DNA of 64,000 nt, taken from assembly GCF_900115685.1 (NCBI RefSeq), contig NZ_FOXJ01000012.1, positions 1-64,000 on the forward strand. The letters are read 5' to 3'. The stretch's first letter is position 1. Each line of letters opens with the position of its first letter. Below are positions 35,402 to 45,800 of the stretch, one piece after another. This DNA comes from Variovorax sp. 770b2. Its GTDB lineage: Bacteria; Pseudomonadota; Gammaproteobacteria; Burkholderiales; Burkholderiaceae_C. Below the pieces are notes generated by a model. The model was given only the letters and a program-made list of their open reading frames with translations. It was not told the DNA's origin and made no database searches. Position numbers and translations under genes: made by a program.

Positions 35402-37015
35402 ATGACCATCGAGCTTCCGCATCTCGCCCGACTGATCTGCGACCGGGCCGCCTCGACAGACGGGGCACCGCTTATTACTTTTGTCTCGTTGCTTGCCGAC
35501 GGGGACTACGCGACGACGACTCGCAGCTACAAGAGCCTTTGGTCGAATGGGCAGCGCCTTGCGCGCGCCATGGCGGTGCAGGGGATGAAGTCTGGCGATC
35601 GATTCGCACTTTTGATGCAAAACCAGGCCGAGTTCGTCGATGCAATGGTCGCTTCCGCCATTCTCGGTACGGTGCTTGTCCCGATCGATCCGCGCACGAA
35701 GGGCAACAAGCTTCAATACATGCTCGACTCAGTGGCCTGCAAGGGCGCCATCGTCGGCGCGTACGTGCTGGGCACTTTTGAAGAAATCCGTCCCCAGCTC
35801 AAGTCATTGGAGTGGACCTGGGTTGTCGGGCAAGTTGCGACTCGCCCCAGTTTGGCTGGGGCCAACGCTCGCTGGCTGGACGAATGCCTAACTGCGCAAG
35901 GCGAGGAAATTGCGATCGCGAACGAGGACGTCGATGTCACGATGCAGCTCGTCTTCACTTCGGGAACGACCGGCGATCCAAAAGCGATCGTCGGGTCGTA
36001 CAGAAAGTACGCATCCATCGGACAACTGGCCCCCGCAATGGGCATCAGGAGCGTCTCTGATCGCATGTACACCGGCCTGTCACTGACTCATTCGAACGCG
36101 CAAGCCATCACCCTGAGCGGCACGCTGCACAACGGCATCCCGACGGTCATATCTCAAACCTTCAGCAAGAGCCGGCTGTGGTCCATCGTCCGAGACTTCG
36201 GATGTACCACGTTGAATCTGCTGGGTGGCATGTTCAACGCCATCTATAGCGAAATGCCATCCGTGCGAGATGCTGATAACCCCATTCGGATCGTTATCGG
36301 CTCCGGCGTCGGCAAGACCTTGTGGGGGCCCTTCGAAGAGCGGTTCGGCCTGAAGATCCTTGAGATTTACGGAACTGCCGAAGGCGGTTGCATCATCAAG
36401 CCTCCAGGCGTGGGACCGATAGGCAGCATTGGCAAAGCTATTCCCGGTCTCATCGCCCATATCTTTGATGAGGACGACAAAGAGTGCCCTCCAAATGAAC
36501 CGGGAGAGATTGTCTTCGAGACGGCGGATGGAGATAGTCTCTCCGTGACGTATCTGGGCAACGAAAAAGCGTCGGAGGAAAAGACCCGTGGAGGACTTCT
36601 GCGCTCCGGTGACATTGGCTACCGCGACGAAGAGGGCTGGTACTTCTTCATGCACCGCAAAGGTGGCGAACTTCGCCGTAACGGCGAATTCATAGCGCCA
36701 GGGTTCGTGGAAAAGGAAATCGCAGAGCACGCCGACGTCACCGACGTGTTCGTCTACGGAGTATTGAGCGCAAACAGCACACCAGGGGAAAAAGACCTCG
36801 TGGCGGCAATCGTGCCGCGACCCGGTTGTACCTGGCGAGCCGAAGAGATTTTTGATTGGTGTGCCTCGCGGCTCGAGCGCAATAGCATTCCAAGCTATCT
36901 GCAGGTCGTGGACGAGATCCCCAAAACAGCATCGGAGAAGCCGATTGAGCGGCTCCTCGCCCAATCCTTCGATGTGAGCGCGTCAAACGTGTTCCGACAG
37001 GTAGCAGCAATCTGA
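35402..37015 (+). CDS. AMP-dependent acyl-CoA synthetase
   Basis: 537 residues. The AMP-binding core is LVFTSGTTGDPKAIVGSYRK (about 187-206), followed by LEIYGTAEGG, the LRSGDIGYRDEEGWYFFMHR motif and FIAPGFVEKEIAEH near the C-terminal lid. The usual catalytic Lys of the A10 motif appears in IPKTASEKPIERL. Length and motifs fit CaiC/FadD-like ligases that activate a carboxylic acid to its CoA thioester. It starts 87 bases after the thiolase gene and probably supplies its substrate. Confidence 0.9.
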   Translation: MTIELPHLARLICDRAASTDGAPLITFVSLLADGDYATTTRSYKSLWSNGQRLARAMAVQGMKSGDRFALLMQNQAEFVDAMVASAILGTVLVPIDPRTKGNKLQYMLDSVACKGAIVGAYVLGTFEEIRPQLKSLEWTWVVGQVATRPSLAGANARWLDECLTAQGEEIAIANEDVDVTMQLVFTSGTTGDPKAIVGSYRKYASIGQLAPAMGIRSVSDRMYTGLSLTHSNAQAITLSGTLHNGIPTVISQTFSKSRLWSIVRDFGCTTLNLLGGMFNAIYSEMPSVRDADNPIRIVIGSGVGKTLWGPFEERFGLKILEIYGTAEGGCIIKPPGVGPIGSIGKAIPGLIAHIFDEDDKECPPNEPGEIVFETADGDSLSVTYLGNEKASEEKTRGGLLRSGDIGYRDEEGWYFFMHRKGGELRRNGEFIAPGFVEKEIAEHADVTDVFVYGVLSANSTPGEKDLVAAIVPRPGCTWRAEEIFDWCASRLERNSIPSYLQVVDEIPKTASEKPIERLLAQSFDVSASNVFRQVAAI

Positions 37016-37079
37016 TTCAGCGCGGCACGCGAGAGCGGCTGACCCCCGGTGCCCAAAATTATTCAAACAAGGTTTTTAT

Positions 37080-37607
37080 ATGAGCAAGTTATTAGGCACT
37101 GTCAGGCAGGTCGGTTACGTGGTGCACGACATCGAAAAGGCGATGCAGCACTGGATTAATATAGGTGTCGGACCCTGGTTTTATGTCGAGGACGTCAAGT
37201 CCACTGAATACACTTACTACGGCAATGCGTCTTCCATTCCGAAGCTCAGCATCGCGCTGGCCAACTCGGGTGATGTTCAGATCGAGTTGATTCAGCAGCG
37301 CAACGACGCTCCGTCGCTCTATAGGGATTCGCTCGAGCGAAACGGGGAATGCGCGCAGCACGTGGCCTACTGGACCGCTGATCATTTTCAGGCGATTTGC
37401 AAGCATTTCCTCGATCGGGGCTTCGTCGAAGGACACGCAGGGCGAATGGGAGCAAAGAGTGGCCCGTACGCGTACTTTGTTCACCCTGAACTGCGCAGCG
37501 CGATGTACGAGGTGTCGGAGATCTCGGGCATGAAGGCAATGTTCTTCGATCAGATTCGTGCTGCTGCGACAACCTGGGACGGGAAGGATCCAATCCGCAA
37601 GCTCTGA
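37080..37607 (+). CDS. VOC (glyoxalase/dioxygenase superfamily) protein
   Basis: 175 residues. Starts VRQVGYVVHDIEKAMQHWIN, the typical first beta-alpha-beta unit of VOC proteins, and later ECAQHVAYWTADHFQAICKH with a metal-ligand His and VQIELIQQ giving the Glu. Similar proteins act as lactoylglutathione-lyase-like enzymes or as methylmalonyl-CoA-epimerase-like isomerases in CoA-based catabolism. It is 64 bases from the ligase gene, so it is probably in the same operon. Confidence 0.85.
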   Translation: MSKLLGTVRQVGYVVHDIEKAMQHWINIGVGPWFYVEDVKSTEYTYYGNASSIPKLSIALANSGDVQIELIQQRNDAPSLYRDSLERNGECAQHVAYWTADHFQAICKHFLDRGFVEGHAGRMGAKSGPYAYFVHPELRSAMYEVSEISGMKAMFFDQIRAAATTWDGKDPIRKL

Positions 37608-37720
37608 ACGCAAAACGCCTCGGACGCCATGGCGGAATCCCGTCGCATCTCAGGAACCCGCTTCATGCAGGCAATCTACCTGCGCATCTTTTTTCCAGTA
37701 TTAGCAGGACGGCATCAACA

Positions 37721-37955
37721 ATGAGAAGACTCGAAAGCAAGGTGTGCCTGTTGATGGGCGGCGCAAGCTCCGTTGGGCCAGATCTTCCAAGCAATGGCGA
37801 GGCAGTCGCCCTTGCATTCGCTCGAGAGGGCGCGAAGCTCGGCGTGGTTGATGTTCGATTGGACGCAGCCAGGGCAACTGTTGGAAAGAATGGAGACGCT
37901 GGTGGCGAAGCAATCGTGATACAGGCTGATGCCAGTTGTCATGAGCAGGTTAGGG
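37721..37955 (+). pseudogene. Truncated short-chain dehydrogenase (SDR)
   Basis: The first ~78 residues are SDR-like: MRRLESKVCLLMGGASSVGP (a TGxxxGxG-type dinucleotide loop) and GAKLGVVDVRLDAARATV. After ADASCHEQVREA the DNA switches to a helicase-like sequence at about 37955; the Ser-Tyr-Lys active site is absent. It is the fourth gene of the TetR-regulated catabolic operon and marks where that operon was broken. Confidence 0.8.
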
Positions 37956-38685
37956 AGGCGAAGGCCACGACTTTGAGCCCGAGTGGCCCAAGCTGGTCAT
38001 CCAGATGGTCGACCCCGCGACCAACAGCTTGCTGCTGCTATACGACGACGCGCAGAGCATCTACGACAAGCGGCGTGGCAAGCCCTTCAGCTTCAAGAGC
38101 GTTGGGGTGCAGGCCCAGGGCCGCACGACGATCCTTAAGATCAACTAGCGCAACACCCGGCAGATCATCTAGACGGCGAGTGCGATGGCGACCGAGCTTC
38201 TGCAGCCCCAGGAAAAAGACGACTACGGGGTTCCGCTCGTGCAGCCAATGAACTGCGGCCGGGAGGGGCGGGAGCCGATTGTGATCGACCTGCCGAGCAC
38301 GCGGGCGCAGGCCGACTGGATCGCGGAACTCATGGCCAGCGCACACAACGAAGGGCACGCCTGGGGCGACATGGCGGTGCTATGCCGGAGTTGGGCGCTG
38401 ATGGATGAATGCGCCAGAGCTTTGGAACGTCGTCGCTTGCCGCACAAGGTGCGCAAGGACGCGCACGACTTCGACCTCGCCGCGGACACCATCAAGGTGA
38501 TGACTCTTCACGCAAGCAAGGGGCTGGAGCTTTCGGTGGTCGCGGTCATGGGGGCGAGCCAGACTGTGATGGGCTACAAGGTGGCCGCGAAGGAACACGA
38601 TGCGCTGGAAGAGATGCGATTGTTCTATGTCAGTGCCACGCGCGCGGCGTCGCGGCTCATGATCGCCAACGTCATTCAGCAGTGA
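37956..38685 (+). pseudogene. C-terminal part of a UvrD-like DNA helicase, with two stop codons
   Basis: The frame encodes WPKLVIQMVDPATNSLLLLY, DDAQSIYDKRRGKPFSF and GRTTILKIN, then an in-frame TAG where NYRNTRQI is expected, a second TAG 18 bases later, and continues to IKVMTLHASKGLELSVVAVM and RLFYVSATRAASRLMI. These are superfamily 1 helicase motifs III-VI. The N-terminal half with Walker A is missing. The downstream nuclease-like remnant overlaps its stop. The gene is dead. Confidence 0.88.
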
Positions 38686-39121
38686 CCAAGACCTACCTGC
38701 TGATCGATCTACAGAGCCGGCAACCCGCGCCGGAATACGTCTCGTCACGGATTGGGGAGAACGGCGAGGCCTGGATCTTCTACGGTGAACAGGAGATTGG
38801 TCTGCTCGCGAATACATGGAACTGGGCGACTGAGTTTCTCTCGTTGACATTTCCAAGCCCGGCAAGAGCTCGCTTGATTTCCACTTGGTGCTCTATTTAG
38901 GCCAACTGGTCGGCCGGCATGAGCGAGGGGCACGCTTTTTGATCGCCGCGGCCGATGGAGACTACGCCCCTGCGATCGTTCACGCTCGATCGAAGGGGCG
39001 ACAGGTCGAGTGTGTGGAAGTCTTGAGGCCAGTGCCAATACAAGCTAATCGATGCCACTTCGACAGGCGCCTTCGTTGCAAACCCCGACTGCGTTGCGTC
39101 CTCTGGCGGCGAGGCAACTGA
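38682..39121 (+). pseudogene. PIN/NYN-like nuclease remnant following the helicase
   Basis: GTG 38682 overlaps the helicase stop. The product begins VTKTYLLIDLQSRQPAPE and continues GEAWIFYGEQE, then shifts frame: VDISKPGKSSLDFHLVLYLG and RHERGARFLIAAADGDYAPA lie in another frame. The acidic residues in LLIDLQ, SLDFH and ADGDYAPA are the ones expected of the PIN-like catalytic site. The C-terminus is unrecognisable. Helicase plus PIN-like pairs occur on mobile elements; this one is decayed. Confidence 0.7.
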
Positions 39122-39310
39122 ATCCACACCTCTTGGCCAGGTTCCGAGAAGTCGAAGTCGGTCGATCAGATTTTTGCCGAGATGCACAAAGACTTTGTTG
39201 AAGCAGGAAAGCCAAGGACTTTGAACGCTCTTGGAAAGAGAATCCAGTGGCTTTGGTCCCGAGCTAGTGCCTGAAAATGTTGCCGATGTGATGGCCGCAT
39301 TGGTGACGAT

Positions 39311-39453
39311 GGCGTGACCAAGATGCTGCGCACCACGTTCGCATTCAGGTTGAACAGCCTCGCGATTGCCGCGTAAGACGCACTAGGTCGCCGGCACGCC
39401 TGCAGGACCTCGGCCTCGAACTGTTCGCTGTGCTTGCGATGGGTCGCCCGCTT
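39311..39453 (-). pseudogene. IS66-family accessory-protein (TnpA-type) fragment
   Basis: The minus strand encodes KRATHRKHSEQFEAEVLQAC, then RRPSASYAAIARLFNLNANV and VRSILVT, a good match to the N-terminal HTH of IS66 OrfA proteins (FKxxVLxACxxPGxSxAxVAxxxGLNANLV). No other IS66 gene or end is near. It cuts off the acetoacetate-decarboxylase-like gene. Confidence 0.75.
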
Positions 39454-39983
39454 AACACTGCCAGACTTGCGCCTAGTTGGCTGCCTGGAATCATCGGAGC
39501 GGCCGCAGGGTGCTCGAGCGGCAGGCTTCGCGTGAGCCAGGTGCTACTCATCTTCTTGGGCCAACCCTGTAAAAGGCCACGCAGCAAGGAAATGTCCTGA
39601 TCCACCCAGATGGCAGGGCAATACATGCAGCGACTTCCGTCCGGGCGTTCGATCTCGAGCACCACGATGGTTTCACGGTACTGCGCCAGTACCGGATCCA
39701 GCAATTCGTGGCCGTCGGTGGTGAGAACCTCAAAGCGCGCTTGGCTATCGGCGTGCTCGACTGGCTGGCTGCCCGGCAGGATCCAAGCGACGCCTTGTAA
39801 GAGCGAGCCGGTGGCCTCCGGGGACGAGAGGGGCCGTAGCGTGTCTTGTGTGTGTGTGGTGCGACCGTGGAAGGTGCTCGCAATCAGCCTGTCGGCAAAC
39901 AGGGCGAGGCCGGCAATCATGCATGTGGGTGCCCAGAGCATTCGCACCCCGGAACTCATGTGCTTTCTTTTCACCAACGGCAT
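39345..39983 (-). pseudogene. Acetoacetate-decarboxylase-family gene truncated by the IS66 remnant
   Basis: The first ~175 residues from ATG 39983 fit the ADC family: ARFEVLTTDGHELLDPVLAQ, YRETIVVLEIERPDGSRCMY, then CPAIWVDQDISLLRGLLQGW followed by PKK, which contains the G(W/Y)PKK catalytic-lysine motif. From about 39455 the frame runs out of frame through the IS66 fragment to a stop at 39345. The C-terminal third of an ADC domain is missing. Confidence 0.75.
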
Positions 39984-40137
39984 CTCTCGCCTCAATGACG
40001 AGTTGACGGCGCTTCCGCGCATTGGCCCCTTTCAATGCGTTGCATCTGTTGCAAAGTAACCGCCGGCGTAGGGTATCGCCGTACTTTTGTATTAAGCCTA
40101 ACCTTCTTCCTCGGTCAGAGAAAATGGAGAGAGAAGA

Positions 40138-41124
40138 ATGTTTTCCCAACTACTGGACTCGCGGTCTGCCCAGGTCATTGAGCTCGGCCGGATACGGCAA
40201 GCCAATCCACGCGATCTGCGCACCGACTATCACGTCAGGCCTGCCGACCCAGCCAAATTCAGCATCGATCGCATCGGGCAGCTGAAGCATGACTTCCACG
40301 AGCATCCGCTGCTGCAGTTGTCGGCGCTTGCGGATTTGGCCAAATACCTCGCGCCTCGAAACCAGTGCCGCTTCGTACGGCCGGGTATCACGCAGGCGTC
40401 GAGCTTCGAGCATGACCCAAGGGATCCCCAGGGCAAGAGCATCGACGAGGTGTTCGAACGCATCCATGAGCCGAAGTCGTGGGTGGCGCTCTACAACATC
40501 GAGGCGCATCCGGTCTACGCTGCGTTGCTGGAACAGATCATCAACACCGTGCGGCCGAACATCGAGCGCGAGCAGCCGGGCATCTTCCTGGTCACCGGTT
40601 TCATCTTCTTGTCGGCGCCGCCCTCGGTCACGCCATTTCACATCGATCGTGAAAACAACTTCTGGCTGCAATTGCATGGCCGCAAAACCATGAGCGTGTG
40701 GGATCGCACCGATCGTTCGGTCGTGGGCGCCTCGGCCATCGAAGACTTCATCGTCGGCCAGACGCTCGAAGGGGTGCGCCTTAAAGACGAGCACCGCGAA
40801 CGCAGTCATGACTTCGAAACGGCGCCGGGCGACGGCATCTACTTTCCGAGCACTTCGCCGCACATGACGCGGTCCGACCCGGACTGGGTCAAGTCTGATG
40901 ACGGCGTCTCGGTTTCTCTCGGGGTCACGTTCTTCACGTCGGTCACCAGGCGCCACGCCCAAGTACACCACTTCAACAGGTTCCTGCGCAGGACACTGAA
41001 GCTCTCGCCAGCCGAACCTGGTAGCTCGGTCTTGCGGGACAGTTTGAAGGCGCCGCTGGGGCATGTGCTCGGCGCTACACGCTACAAGCTCTTCCGCAAG
41101 TCGGAGCCGCCCGGCTCCTACTGA
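40138..41124 (+). CDS. JmjC/cupin-like 2-oxoglutarate oxygenase
   Basis: 328 residues. The metal-binding pair is visible in SVTPFHIDRENNFWLQLHGR (HxD) with the distal His in FPSTSPHMTRSD, and HGRKTMSVW matches the JmjC/cupin_8 strand. Length fits the bacterial jumonji-like oxygenases. It is preceded by GAGAGAAGA. It stands between two broken genes and has its own start, so it is probably an independent unit. Substrate unknown (protein or small molecule hydroxylation). Confidence 0.8.
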   Translation: MFSQLLDSRSAQVIELGRIRQANPRDLRTDYHVRPADPAKFSIDRIGQLKHDFHEHPLLQLSALADLAKYLAPRNQCRFVRPGITQASSFEHDPRDPQGKSIDEVFERIHEPKSWVALYNIEAHPVYAALLEQIINTVRPNIEREQPGIFLVTGFIFLSAPPSVTPFHIDRENNFWLQLHGRKTMSVWDRTDRSVVGASAIEDFIVGQTLEGVRLKDEHRERSHDFETAPGDGIYFPSTSPHMTRSDPDWVKSDDGVSVSLGVTFFTSVTRRHAQVHHFNRFLRRTLKLSPAEPGSSVLRDSLKAPLGHVLGATRYKLFRKSEPPGSY

Positions 41125-41210
41125 TCCAAGAAGGCAACGGAGCCGCTTCCCGCAGCCGGCTCGCGAATATCGGCCGAGTAGGCGTGTTCTTGTGCGTGCA
41201 GCAAACGCCA

Positions 41211-42087
41211 CTATCCGACCAGGGGCGCGGACACGCGGTCGAGCTCCTCCATTGCATCCGTGGGCAACTCCAGCATCTGGGCAGCCAGGTTCTCACACAG
41301 ATGCCCGACCGACGAGGTCCCCGGGATGAGCAGGATGTTGGATGATCTGCGCAGGGCCAGGCCAGCGCCACCTGCATTGGGGTAGTGCCAAGGCGCTGGG
41401 CGATGTCGGACAGTGCGGAGGACTGAAGCGGAGTGAATCCGCCGAGCGGGAAGAATGGAACATACGCAATTCCATCTTTCGCCAGATCGTCGATCAGCGC
41501 GTCGTCGTTGCGATGCACGAGGTTGTACTGGTTCTGCACGCAGGCAATGCGGCAGATCTCGCGTCCCTGCGCGACCTGTGCAGACGTGACGTTGCTAAGC
41601 CCAATGTGGCGCACCAGGCCCTGGCGTTGAAGATCGGCCAGCGCGGTGAGCAGTGCTTCGATCGATCCCTCGGCTGGACCGTGCGCGTCGAACATGATCC
41701 GCAGGTTCACCACCTCCAACACATTCAGTCCAAGGTTGCGCAGGTTGTCGTGCACCGCCTGCGTGAGCTCGGCGGCAGAGAACGCCGGCAGCCAGCCGCC
41801 AGTGTCGGAGCGCTTCGCCCCGATCTTGGTGACGATGACGAGGTCCTTTGCATAGGGCGCGAGTGCCTCGCGGATGATCTGGTTGGTGATGTGCGGGCCG
41901 TAGAAGTCGCTGGTGTCGATGTGATTTACCCCGCCGGCGAGTGCCTCGCGCAACACGGCCACTGCCGCATTCCGGTCCCTGGGCGGGCCGAGCACGCCGG
42001 GGCCGGCGAGCTGCATGGCGCCGTAGCCGAGCCGTTGGCGGCGCGGTCGCCGAGGGTGAATGTGCTGTCGATCTGGTTGCCGGGCAT
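41211..42087 (-). pseudogene. Aldo-keto reductase with two frameshifts
   Basis: The coding sense is clear in three pieces: MPGNQIDSTFTLGDR (from 42087), then LGYGAMQLAGPGVL through NHIDTSDFYGPHITNQ (catalytic Asp and Tyr) and DLVIVTKIGAKR (catalytic Lys), and finally RSSNILLIPGTSSVGHLCEN to LDRVSAPLVG and a stop at 41211. The first switch is near 42040, the second near 41360. Each is consistent with loss or gain of one or a few bases, so either a recent pseudogene or sequencing errors. Convergent with the JmjC-like gene. Confidence 0.8.
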
Positions 42088-42320
42088 GATGCTTTTCCTC
42101 GTGTGCTGTAGAGATGAAAGGGTGGGTGAAGGCATCACAGCACGTCGTTGCTCGCATGACGGCGTCGCACGTTTCTACACAGCCTCGGCCCGAAGCGGAA
42201 GTAGCATGTTCTCCAAAGCTGCCGTTGAATTCAGCTTAGGTAGCCACCGCCAAGAACACCCAGCATCGTTGAAACCTGACAACCTCAACGCCTCTCAAAG
42301 TCGTAATCAAAGACAAGACC

Positions 42321-42725
42321 ATGGGTGCCCCCATCTGGATCAACAACAACAAGGACCTTTGGATCAGCAATGGGATGAAAGACGCCTTTTGCAGAGTGCT
42401 TACGACGGTCGCTACTCTTGAAGGCCACGATGTCATGGCCGTCTATACAGATGCACCGGGCGTGGCAGGCACCTACGGAGTCTCCGGTTTGGGTATTGAT
42501 CTCGACGAGTTCAATGCCTATCTCGGTGGATCGGAGGGCGTACGACGCCACCTTGATGTCTGTCGCGCACGATTGCCAGAAGTCGCCGAGTCCTGCGGCC
42601 TGACGCCGACGCACGCCGGGTACATGTTGAATTTGTTCGCGTGGGCAGCGCACATCATGGATGGACACCCGCTCCCCACGAGCTGTAACTACTACCAGGA
42701 TTGGCCATCCGGCATCGGGGGCTGA
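42321..42725 (+). CDS. Hypothetical protein
   Basis: 134 residues (MGAPIWINNNKDLWISNGMK). It is balanced in composition, with no signal peptide or membrane segment, and contains three cysteines (VCRARLPEVAESCGLTP, SCNYYQDWP). I do not recognise it. It is convergent with the giant fusion gene (97-base gap). Confidence 0.55.
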   Translation: MGAPIWINNNKDLWISNGMKDAFCRVLTTVATLEGHDVMAVYTDAPGVAGTYGVSGLGIDLDEFNAYLGGSEGVRRHLDVCRARLPEVAESCGLTPTHAGYMLNLFAWAAHIMDGHPLPTSCNYYQDWPSGIGG

Positions 42726-42821
42726 CGCTAAAACACCGCTCGCAGCCGTCGATTACCGTAGATGAGCCGAGCCCCACAGACGGCCGCTTCTGGGCCGCAT
42801 TCTGCCGCGCCGGTTCAGGCC

Positions 42822-45800
42822 TCAACGGGTTCGAAGTAGACGGCCGACCTGGTCTGCAGCGGTCATTGGAAAGATTTCCCAGGAAGCGTGTTGGCCGTCG
42901 ATGCCGAGTTGACGCTTGCAGATGGTGCGGCCTTCGGCAAGGTCCAGAGCTACTTCCAGCGTCCAGTCGTTGGACGCGTCGTCTTCTTTCGCCATGCGGA
43001 CGGTGGCGAAGCCATCTGTGGTGCCTTTGGCGATGGTGGTCACATGGCCGTCGATCTGCCGCTGTCCCAATCGCAAGGTTACCGGACCGTCAAGCCAGAA
43101 ATCCTCGGGCACGGCATTGGCGAAGGGCCAGGGGGCGTACAGACCCGAAGAAACGATCGAGATCACCTCGACCGTGCCATGCGCTCCTTGCATCGACAAG
43201 CTGGAGACGCTCGACATGTGGCGATCGCCGGAAAGCAGGATGACCTGACGTGTGGGCGCATCGCGCAGCAGCTCGAGGAGGTCGAACTGCGACCGCGGAT
43301 ATCCGTTCCAGTCGTCGAGCTCCACGCATTCGGCCGTGGCGCCGAACACGGCACGTCGCTGAAGCGGCAGCATGGCCACCGAGGAGACGATGAATAAGGG
43401 CTGGTCGCCTGGCACATTGGCCAGCAGGGTCTTCAATTCCACGGCGTCGAATGCCTTGTTGATGAGTGCCTCGGCGACGGGCTTGGCCTTTGCACTGGCA
43501 CGCAACGTCCTCGGCTGCCGAAGGCTTCGGGTGTCCAGCATGAGGAATGGAAAGCCGCCCGCGGCCAGGCCGTAACTCAGTGACCCGTTCGCGAGGCCCG
43601 CGCCTTGCCATGTGTGCTGGTTGCTGCGGTATGCGTGAAGAGCTTCCCGCTCCAGGTCCGTCGTCGTCGGGCGAGGCTCCCAACCGTCCTCGACCTCGTG
43701 ATCGTCCAGCATGGGATAGGTCGGGAGCCGGCGGGTCAGGGCGCGCCAGGCCTGGAGCCCGAAGCCTTGCACGTACGCCCGGTTCACATCATCCACGCCG
43801 GCTTGGTAGAGCCCGGCTCGCTCGTCGACATAGACCTGGTCGCCCACGAGCAGGAGCAGTTGCGGGCGTCGGTCCGGGGCTGCCGCATCGATGTGATCGA
43901 CCAGGCGTTTGCACGACGCCTGCGCTGGGTCGCTGTCCAGCAGGCCCGGCGGATACTGGCAACTGGCGATCGCGAAATTCAGCACCATGGCCTGATCGAA
44001 AGGCAACATGGCCGCGCCGATCCATGCCGGGTCGAGCCGTACTACGGCGGCGTCGATGTTCCTGGCGTCGAGGCTGCCTTGCACCGGGTCCGGCCGTACG
44101 GTCAGGCGTTCCCGGACCCTCCGCTCGATCTCGGGGTCGTCGGGTCCCATGGCGGGCAGGTCGAAGAGGCCGTCGACGATCTTCCACATCGCAACATCGA
44201 TGCTTCGTTGGTCCGGCAAGTCGTTGTGCAGCGTCACGACAGCGAAACCGTCGTAGTCGGCCAGCCGGTCAGGCCGCAGCAGGACCTGCAGCGCTTCGGC
44301 GCGGAGTTTGTCGTTCGTCGTGCTCTCGCCCACCATCTTGTCGAAGCTGAAGGTCCAGCCGCTCGCGCCCCGCTTGGCCGGCACGTAGAAGACGGCCAGC
44401 GAGTTCGCGCGCGCTGGCGGCGGTGCGATGGCGATCCGGCAACGCAGCCGTGCGGCCGCACCGGTGCCCTTGCGGTCCGCGCGGCCCAGTACCGGTCCTC
44501 GCCATGGCCATTCGGCGCGGTACTCGGGCGGCTCGTCCTGCGTGACGGGCGCGGCGAGGTTCTTGAACTCGTCGAGGAAGCGGACGATGCCAGGGAAGAT
44601 GTCGCGACCTGCGTTCTCGCCGATGAGGCAGTCCTGGTGTCCGTATTCGGCCAGCACCATCAGCTGCTGGCGGCGGCTGGTACTGAATCGCAGCAGATCG
44701 CCAGGCGTCGTCGGCGGTGGCTCGCGCCAGTCCTTCTTCTTGGAGAAGACTCCGCGCAGCAGGACGAAGCTGTCCCAGGCACCTTTCCAGTCGAAGACGG
44801 CGTTCTGCCTTCCATGTACGAGCAGCACCGGGAATGCGAACTGCCTGGCCAGGGACTCTTGCGTGACCACCGTGTTCATGCCCTCGGCGTCGGTGAGCAG
44901 CTGCTCGCGGGCGAAGTGACTCACCTGCGCGAGTCCCTTGGCCGTGACCCATCCGTAGATGTCTGCCAGTGATCGCAGCGTCTTGGGTCCGATGTTCTTC
45001 AGGCGCATCGTCTGGCCGAAGATGCCGTCGGCGCGGTGGCGCACGGCAGCGAATTCCGATGCATCGACGGTGGGGTTCGCGTGCGCGTCGCCATCGCCAT
45101 CGGGGTACGGAAAAGTCGTCAGCGCGGCGTCGACCAGGAAGGTTGCGGGCGAGCGCTCCGCGGCCACGTCGAACTGCTCGACGCCGATGAACTGCTGCAG
45201 GTAGCTGGCCAGGTAGCCGCGGAACCGGTTCATCGGGCTTGCGCGCAGCAGGGGTCCTACCTGCGACAGAACCACGGCGCCGATCGATTCGTGCAGCGTC
45301 CGGTTGCGAAGGCTCTCGACGCAGAACATGGCGGATCCGATGCAATGCGCCACGACATCGACGCGGGCGTCTTTCGAATCCCGCCTGACTTGCGCGATGG
45401 CCGCGGGAATGTCCAGTTTCGCGACTTCCTCGAAGGACCAGTACTTGCGCTGCTCCAGGCCGATGCTCGTGCGCAGGTCCAGCACCCACACGTGCCGGCG
45501 CGCCTCCAGCAGCGTCTGCACCAGATTGCGAGGGATGCTCGGATGGGCGAACGTCGAGCCGCTCGCGCCGTACCCGTGGATCAGGAGCACGGGCCTGAGG
45601 GCGGCATCGGGCGATTCCGGCATTTCGGGTGTGTAGTGCGCCAGCTGGCAGTGAGCCGGAGGTTCGCTGCCGGCCGGGGCCGGGGCCGGGTTGGGGACGT
45701 CGTGCACGTCGCTCACATCGGGGATGACCGCGCCGACCTTTCCGGGTTTGCGCCCGTCCGATTTGGGCTGGTCGGGCAGCGGCGGAGGGAGGAAGTTCAC

